Assembly (NCBI GenBank): GCA_051294375.1
Contig: CM119265.1
Location: 18,064,454-18,128,453 of the forward strand
Length of the DNA stretch: 64,000 bases
From: Paraspadella gotoi
Taxonomy: Eukaryota; Chaetognatha
Reading direction: 5' to 3'
Shown: positions 58,486-64,000 of the stretch, in pieces
Numbering within the stretch: the stretch's first letter is position 1
How the letters are laid out: each line of letters begins with the position of its first letter
Program-made: the position numbers and the translations under genes
The notes under the pieces: generated by a model
Seen by the model: only the letters and a program-made list of their open reading frames with translations
Told to the model about the DNA's origin: nothing
Databases searched by the model: none

Positions 58486-61019
58486 TCATTCCGTCAGATC
58501 CTCTTCCAACTGCAAGAACCGCTTCATTCTGCTGGGCAACGGGAGACCCTCGACGACTGATTGGATTCGGTTCCGCGGCAAAATCGCGTCTCTGAATCCC
58601 GCTCTCGAGATTTCCGCCAGAGACCTGGGAGTTCGTTCGATCGCCAGCACGGATTCTGGGGAGGAAGAAGTTCACAAAAGGGAGAGGCTACGGATGACCC
58701 TTCTCTCGTTTTCGCCGTGACTTACCGGTGAAACTGGCTATGATGTCCGCCACGCCCCCGTTCCCTTTCGCCTGCGTCCAGGCAGCGAACCTCGAAAACT
58801 CTTCGTCTCGGTGCCATCTGACGATTTGAGGTCGAATATTATGATCATAATTTTAATAACGATTATAATTTTAATAACGATATATTATATATATAAATTA
58901 CCTAACGACCGAGAGTCCCGAATAGAGAAAACGCACAGCCTCCGCGGCCTGTCTTGTCAAATCCTCCAACTCTGCCAGCAATCGGGGATCATCTAACGTT
59001 CGGCCATCCAACGCGTCGGTGAAACAGTTCCAAGTCACCGTAAAAATCGAAACCGCGACTCTGATGCTAAAAAGTCGATGCGCTCTTGCTTTCAAATACT
59101 CGTTCGAGATTTGGTCACGAGATGTCGGGACGGGGTTAGAGAGGATGTCGCAGCATGGTAAAGTAGCTCCGTGGTTCAACAAAAGACGTGCAAGGTTCAA
59201 ACCCTAAATGATAGAAAATTTTCCATATTAAAATTGTTTTTAAACTTATTTTGAATGAGGTATTCAGTATCTCAAGTCAAATCGAAAAATATTATTTTTA
59301 AATAAATGATAAATGAAGAATAGTGTTCATCCTTGTTTATAGGATGAAATTATTTCGAAATTTACCGACATTTGTTTCCTATATTCCTCACCTTCGGAAA
59401 ATGCGCAGCGGCGACGGCGACGAGCGGCAGCTGCGTCCTCAGCGACGTCTCGTTCGGGTCGGCGCCTCTCGACAAAGCGGATCGAGCGATGGCGTACGCG
59501 TCGTCGAAGGAAGGGGGCGCTGAAAAGAAGAGAATAAAAGTGGGGAGATTTAAATGACAGGAATTCATTGACTTGAGAAATGACGAGAACGAAAAGTCGA
59601 CACTGACGACACCCACCGCATCCCGTTTCCTCTTGCGTCAAAACTTCGCTCATCTTCGCGAGGAGGCCATCAACCGGAGAACCGATTTCCATCAAAGCCT
59701 CGATTGCTCTTCTGTTCGTCGCAAAATCCTCTGCGGTTCGGATTGACGCCGGTAGAGGCGTTTCTTCAGCGGCGGTGCGGGCGCTCGAGTCGGCGCCAGC
59801 CTCGACTAAAAATCTGAAGATTTCGAAACGGGTCGAAAATTGATTTTAATTTAAAAAAATATAAATAAAAACAAAAGATTAGATAATTATATTAGAAAAG
59901 AAAATTATTATTATATGAAATTGGTACAGCCATATATTACTTTCTGTTCAGTCCAAGAATCCTAATAGTCATACTAATGATTACAATTGGGAAGGATATT
60001 TTTCTCAATCGTAATCTTATCATTATTTGGATACGGAAAAAAGAAAAGCTTTTAATTCCTTAGACTTAGACGAAAAAGTAAAAAGAAACTTGATTAAAAA
60101 CAAGTTTGAGCAAATAATGACGGATATGCCCACGATCATTTTAAAAACAGTAAGTATTAGCTAGTATTAGATGATAAGTAATTATCAATCGTATAATCGT
60201 TTTTTGTTTAATATATTATTTTATAAATATTTATAATAATAAATTGTTTTTTAACCTGAATTGCCTACATCTCAAAAGAAAAAAAGAAAAATATAATAGT
60301 GCCACATAATTTTTGTTTTTTTCCCGGACAATTCCATCGATACGTGATTTACAGCTTTATCAGACACTTCTTTACCAAGACACCAACATTTTTTCATTCG
60401 ATATTTTAAGATGATCTCAGTGATTTACCGACAAGATTTTGGGGTAGGACTGACGGACCGACAAAGTGTATAATAGAAGCGGAATCTGCTCTTCGCAGAT
60501 CCGGCTAAAAAAAGGAAATCAATGAGTTGATAAAGACAACTGTCGGGTTAATTACGTTTATCGCATAAAATCTTTCCGCGCGAAGGAGTAATTCCGCTTT
60601 CATCGTCTATTGCACTAATGCCGCTGAATAACGCCACTAATGCGAATTACATCGCAGCTCCTTCATGGGAAGCAAGAACGAGGAGAAAAAAAAATCCTAA
60701 ATGAAAAATAAAGATAACCTGATAATTTTTCCATCGACGCCCTTTTGTCCGGCGAGGTGAAGCGAAGTTTCGCGGAGCGGGCGAGAGACGGCGTTGACGT
60801 CGGCGCCGAGATTCACCAACAGTTTTACCGCTTCAAACTTTAAGGATTGAAATAAAAAAAAGGAAACAGAAAGTCAGTTAAAAAGGGACTGTCAGTAAGA
60901 TAGAAAGTCAATGAGTCACCCGATTGGCGGCGACCGCGGCGTGAAGCGGAGTCGTCGTCGTCTCCGCGTCGTCTTCAACGCTCCAGTCGAAATCTCCGTC
61001 GAGAGACCCTTCGTACAAT
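58486..61019 (-). CDS. ASB-type ankyrin-repeat and SOCS-box protein, 3' part
   Basis: Seven minus-strand exons (61019-60920, 60837-60719, 59813-59617, 59519-59392, 59203-58902, 58817-58726, 58655-58486) splice in phase into 368 residues ending in TGA; the 5' end is not located. Ankyrin signatures are TPLHAAVAANR, LVNLGADVNA, RFLVEAGADSSA, SRGADPNETS and LLLNHGA. The C-terminus matches a SOCS box: PRSLAEISRAGFRDAI, then a linker, then LPLPSRMKRFL, as in ankyrin repeat and SOCS box (ASB) proteins. By family knowledge these are substrate receptors: the ankyrin part binds targets, and the SOCS box recruits Elongin B/C and Cullin 5 for ubiquitylation. A weak donor (GTTATC) is used after exon 60837-60719. 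The following 905-bp intron contains dispersed repeat copy C. The box is diverged (Ser-Arg instead of Cys-Arg), so Elongin binding is not assured. Confidence 0.82.
60415..60512 (+). repeat. Dispersed repeat, copy C (in an ASB intron)
   Basis: Landmarks ACCGACAAGATT, GGACCGACAAAGTG and AATCTGCT occur in the same order as at 9001-9105. A small perfect hairpin (ATCTGC TCTTC GCAGAT) follows, then CCGGCTAAAAA. Confidence 0.72.
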
Positions 61020-62416
61020 CTGCATCATTGAGAAACGTTGAAGCATTATAGTATAGGCTTATGGTGGAATTTAAGCAGTGGAAGATTTTAAAAGTTATTA
61101 AAAAATTGAAAGATTGCTACGGTTTTTTTTTTGCCACGGTCACGATCGAAGATATCTCGCTCGCATATTTGTCACCTTTTAAAACAATTTCGCTGCGAAA
61201 TAACATGTTTACAATATATTTAATCAGTCTTGTTTTTCTTTTATCGCAATAAGGTATTTCATTAGTAAGTTCTCATATAATTGCAATGATCGGTGCTTTT
61301 TCAACCGTCGTAGTCAATATAAGGTTTGGTGCTGTTGTTTTTTGTGATTACTCGCTTCCCTCTTCCGCCTCCTTCACATCCATATTCTCTTCCAACTCTT
61401 CAAATGAAATCCGACTGGAGAATAAATCCCGTGACAGTGTGACACCCTTTCATTCATTTTCATTCACTCGTATTCGTTTGACATTTTTATGCATTTTTGT
61501 GATTAATTTCCTTTTTCCTTTTTACTTTCATAATTTTCATTAATTAAAAAGTTGAAAAGATAAGAGCAGCATTAACTCGACTGCGTATTTGATGAATTTT
61601 TTTTCCATTTTCTAACAACGACCACTTCCCTACTTTTCTCTTGTTTTTTTTTCTCCGCCTTTTTTTTTCTCACTTTCACCCAGAAATTATCGGTAAACGA
61701 GAAAGAAAAAAAATGTTTTCCTTCTTTTCATCCGACCTAGCCAATTTTCCTCACCTGACGAATTCTCAGTCACTTACCTTTGACACGGTTTGGAACTGAG
61801 AGAGAATGGTAAACGCGGAGACGGGGGAAGGGGGAAAGGGTAAAAACAAGGACTGTGGGACTCAGATCAGAAGGATGAGGTCGAAAAGGATATTCTTAAA
61901 GCGAAAGAATAAGAAGAAAAGAAAAAAAGTTGGATTAAAAGATGTGTGAATGTTCAGAGTGATGAATGGAACACCAAGGGTCGTATGAAATGAAAACAAA
62001 ATCTATGGCGAAAATACTCCAGTAATTGGCCGGTTATTAACGTGAGGTCAGACCCGAAGTGGCTAGTATTTTCTATATTTGTTCCCCCCCTCTCTCGAAA
62101 TAAGGCTCAGGACCGGAAAATGTCACGTAAGAAAAATTCTGCGAAAACATCGGGAAATCGTCGATTGTGAATCGTGAGTCAAATCTACACTTTTTTTTAT
62201 TTTGGTCTCGATCGAGAATCGCTGACGTTCATCTCGTTTCCCATTCAATCCAATTTTTCATCTATTTTCTTCCATTTATCGAGAAACGCGTCTCTCCCTT
62301 TCATACGAATTCCATCTCCTTGCGAACAACGTTTCTCCGAAAATCGTTTCCGACCAAATCTTTCTTCCTCCAATATAGTCGGTTTCCATAACCGACCTTG
62401 ACGAAGCTCAGTCGCC
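60962..62416. repeat. Tandem duplication, first copy
   Basis: Begins within the ASB exon (CTCCGCGTCGTCTTCAACGC) and runs to CGAAGCTCAGTC. Its distal 900 bp (61484-62416) is almost identical to 63071-63998. It contains T-rich and A-rich runs and no other exon I can confirm, apart from a strong minus-strand donor (CAAAG|GTAAGTG at about 61771-61785) that may mark an upstream ASB exon. Confidence 0.85.
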
Positions 62417-62463
62417 CGATAAACTATTCGCTTGACCGAAAAAAAAAACAACAGGAGAGAGAT

Positions 62464-64000
62464 CTCCGCGTCGTCTTCACGCTCACCAGTCGAAATCTCC
62501 GTCGAGCGAGACCTTCGTACATCTTGCTCATTGAGACACGTCTGCAGATTCTAGTAAATAGCTTATGGTGGAATTTAAGCAAGTGGACAGCATTTCTAAG
62601 CTTATTAACAATTTGAAACGACTCCTGTACGGTTTTTTTCTTTGCACCGGCACCGATCGCAAGCGTTCCTCGCTGATATCCTCGTTTCTCTCACACACCA
62701 CATTCGTGCGCAATAAGTCTTACCCACTTACTTCCTATCACGCTCCTTGTTTCTTTCTCTTCTCCTGCCCATTCCCGCCACGCGCTCATTTCATTCACTC
62801 AAGTCTCTCTCACTCACTACATCTCGCACCACTGCATCGCGGCTGCTCTCTCTTCAGTCGCTTACGTCATCTACTCACCCAGCCGCTCTCCGCGTGTGTC
62901 GTTCTTTTCGCGCGTGATATCCGCTTCTTCGCTCTCTTCAACTCCATATTCCTCTTTTCCCACTCTCAACACTCGCAACTCGACCCCTCGGACCACACCA
63001 TACCAACTTCCGTGACCAGTGCTGAACCTTCTCACTCATCTTATTACTCGCTCATTCCCGTCGTCTGACCCATTTTTATGCATTTTTGTGATTAATTTCT
63101 TTTTCCTTTTTACTTTCATAATTTTCATTAATTAAAAAGTTGAAAAGATAAGAGCAGCATTAACTCGACTGCGATTTTGATGAATTTTTTTTCCATTTCC
63201 TAACAACGACCACTTCCCTACTTTTCTCTTGTTTTTTTTTCTCCGCCTTTTTTTTTCTCACTTTCACCCAGAAATTATCGGTAAAGAGAAAGAAAAAAAA
63301 TGTTTTCCTTCTTTTCATCCGACCTAGCCAATTTTCCTCACCTGACGAATTCTCAGTCACTTACCTTTGACACGGTTTGGAACTGAGAGAGAATGGTAAA
63401 CGCGGAGACGGGGAAGGGGGAAAGGGTAAAAACAAGGACTGTGGGACTCAGATCAGAAGGATGAGGTCGAAAAGGATATTCTTAAAGCGAAAGAATAAGA
63501 AGAAAAGAAAAAAAGTTGGATTAAAAGATGTGTGAATGTTCAGAGTGATGAATGGAACACCAAGGGTCGTATGAAATGAAAACAAAATCTATGGCGAAAA
63601 TACTCCAGTAATTGGCCGGTTATTAACGTGAGGTCAGACCCGAAGTGGCTAGTATTTTCTATATTTGTTCCCCCCCTCTTCGAAATAAGGCTCAGGACCG
63701 GAAAATGTCACGTAGAAAAATTCTGTGAAAACATCGGGAAATCGTCGATTGTGAATCGTGAGTCAAATCTACACTTTTTTTTATTTTGGTCTCGATCGAG
63801 AATCGCTGACGTTCATCTCGTTTCCCATTCAATCCAATTTTTCATCTATTTTCTTCCATTTATCGAGAAACGCGTCTTCCCTTTCATACGAATTCCATCT
63901 CCTTGCGAAACAACGTTTCTCCGAAAATCGTTTCCGACCAAATCTTTCTTCCTCCAATATAGTCGGTTTCCATAACCGACCTTGACGAAGCTCAGTCCGA
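62464..64000. repeat. Tandem duplication, second copy
   Basis: Restarts with CTCCGCGTCGTCTTCACGC and follows the first copy at about 1.5-1.6 kb spacing. The first 600 bp diverge strongly (many substitutions and indels, and 62690-63070 is hard to align), while 63071 onward is near-identical. It reaches the window edge. The ASB exon copy here carries indels and would not translate. Confidence 0.82.

Overview
The window is nuclear DNA from a multicellular animal, probably an invertebrate. The genes have many exons with short AT-rich GT-AG introns, mostly about 60-150 bp. The gene content is metazoan: EF-hand proteins, a WAP (whey acidic protein) domain secreted protein, an SLC5 sodium-coupled carboxylate transporter, and an ankyrin/SOCS-box protein. 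CG dinucleotides are common. (GA)n/(CT)n microsatellites are extremely dense. I cannot name the phylum from the sequence.

Layout. Positions 1-39,480 are gene-poor and packed with microsatellites. They include a large inverted duplication (2,410-9,318) broken by two gaps of exactly 25 N, another 25-N gap at 1,304, many (GA)n, (GAAA)n and GC-rich minisatellites, and several small foldback elements. The only gene model I can defend there is two minus-strand exons of a His-rich/acidic protein (31,024-32,114). Positions 39,483-47,650 are gene-dense: a secreted four-EF-hand protein (+); a complete 300-residue amidohydrolase-2 (L-fuconolactonase-like) gene (-); a complete 199-residue myristoylation-type EF-hand gene (+) lying wholly inside an intron of that amidohydrolase gene; and, divergently, a secreted acidic/Gly-rich WAP-domain protein (+). 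Positions 47,651-51,623 hold a minisatellite, a composite (GA)n repeat array and a possible 45-residue membrane micropeptide. Positions 51,624-58,032 hold an SLC5 monocarboxylate-transporter-like gene (+) whose outer exons are intact but whose middle exons carry many frame breaks. Positions 58,486-61,019 hold the 3' part of an ASB-type ankyrin/SOCS-box gene (-). Positions 60,962-64,000 are a tandem duplication that copies part of that gene's first visible exon.

How the genes relate. They do not form one pathway. Two unlike EF-hand genes flank or sit inside the amidohydrolase gene, which is a real structural peculiarity. The amidohydrolase and the WAP gene are divergently transcribed across about 1.1 kb.

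Assembly quality matters for interpretation. The fixed 25-N gaps, the duplicated gap flanks, the palindrome whose arms differ mainly by small indels, the patchwork of clean and indel-ridden exons in the transporter gene and the near-identical terminal duplication all suggest gap filling or extension with uncorrected long reads. These points need raw-read confirmation before any biological reading.
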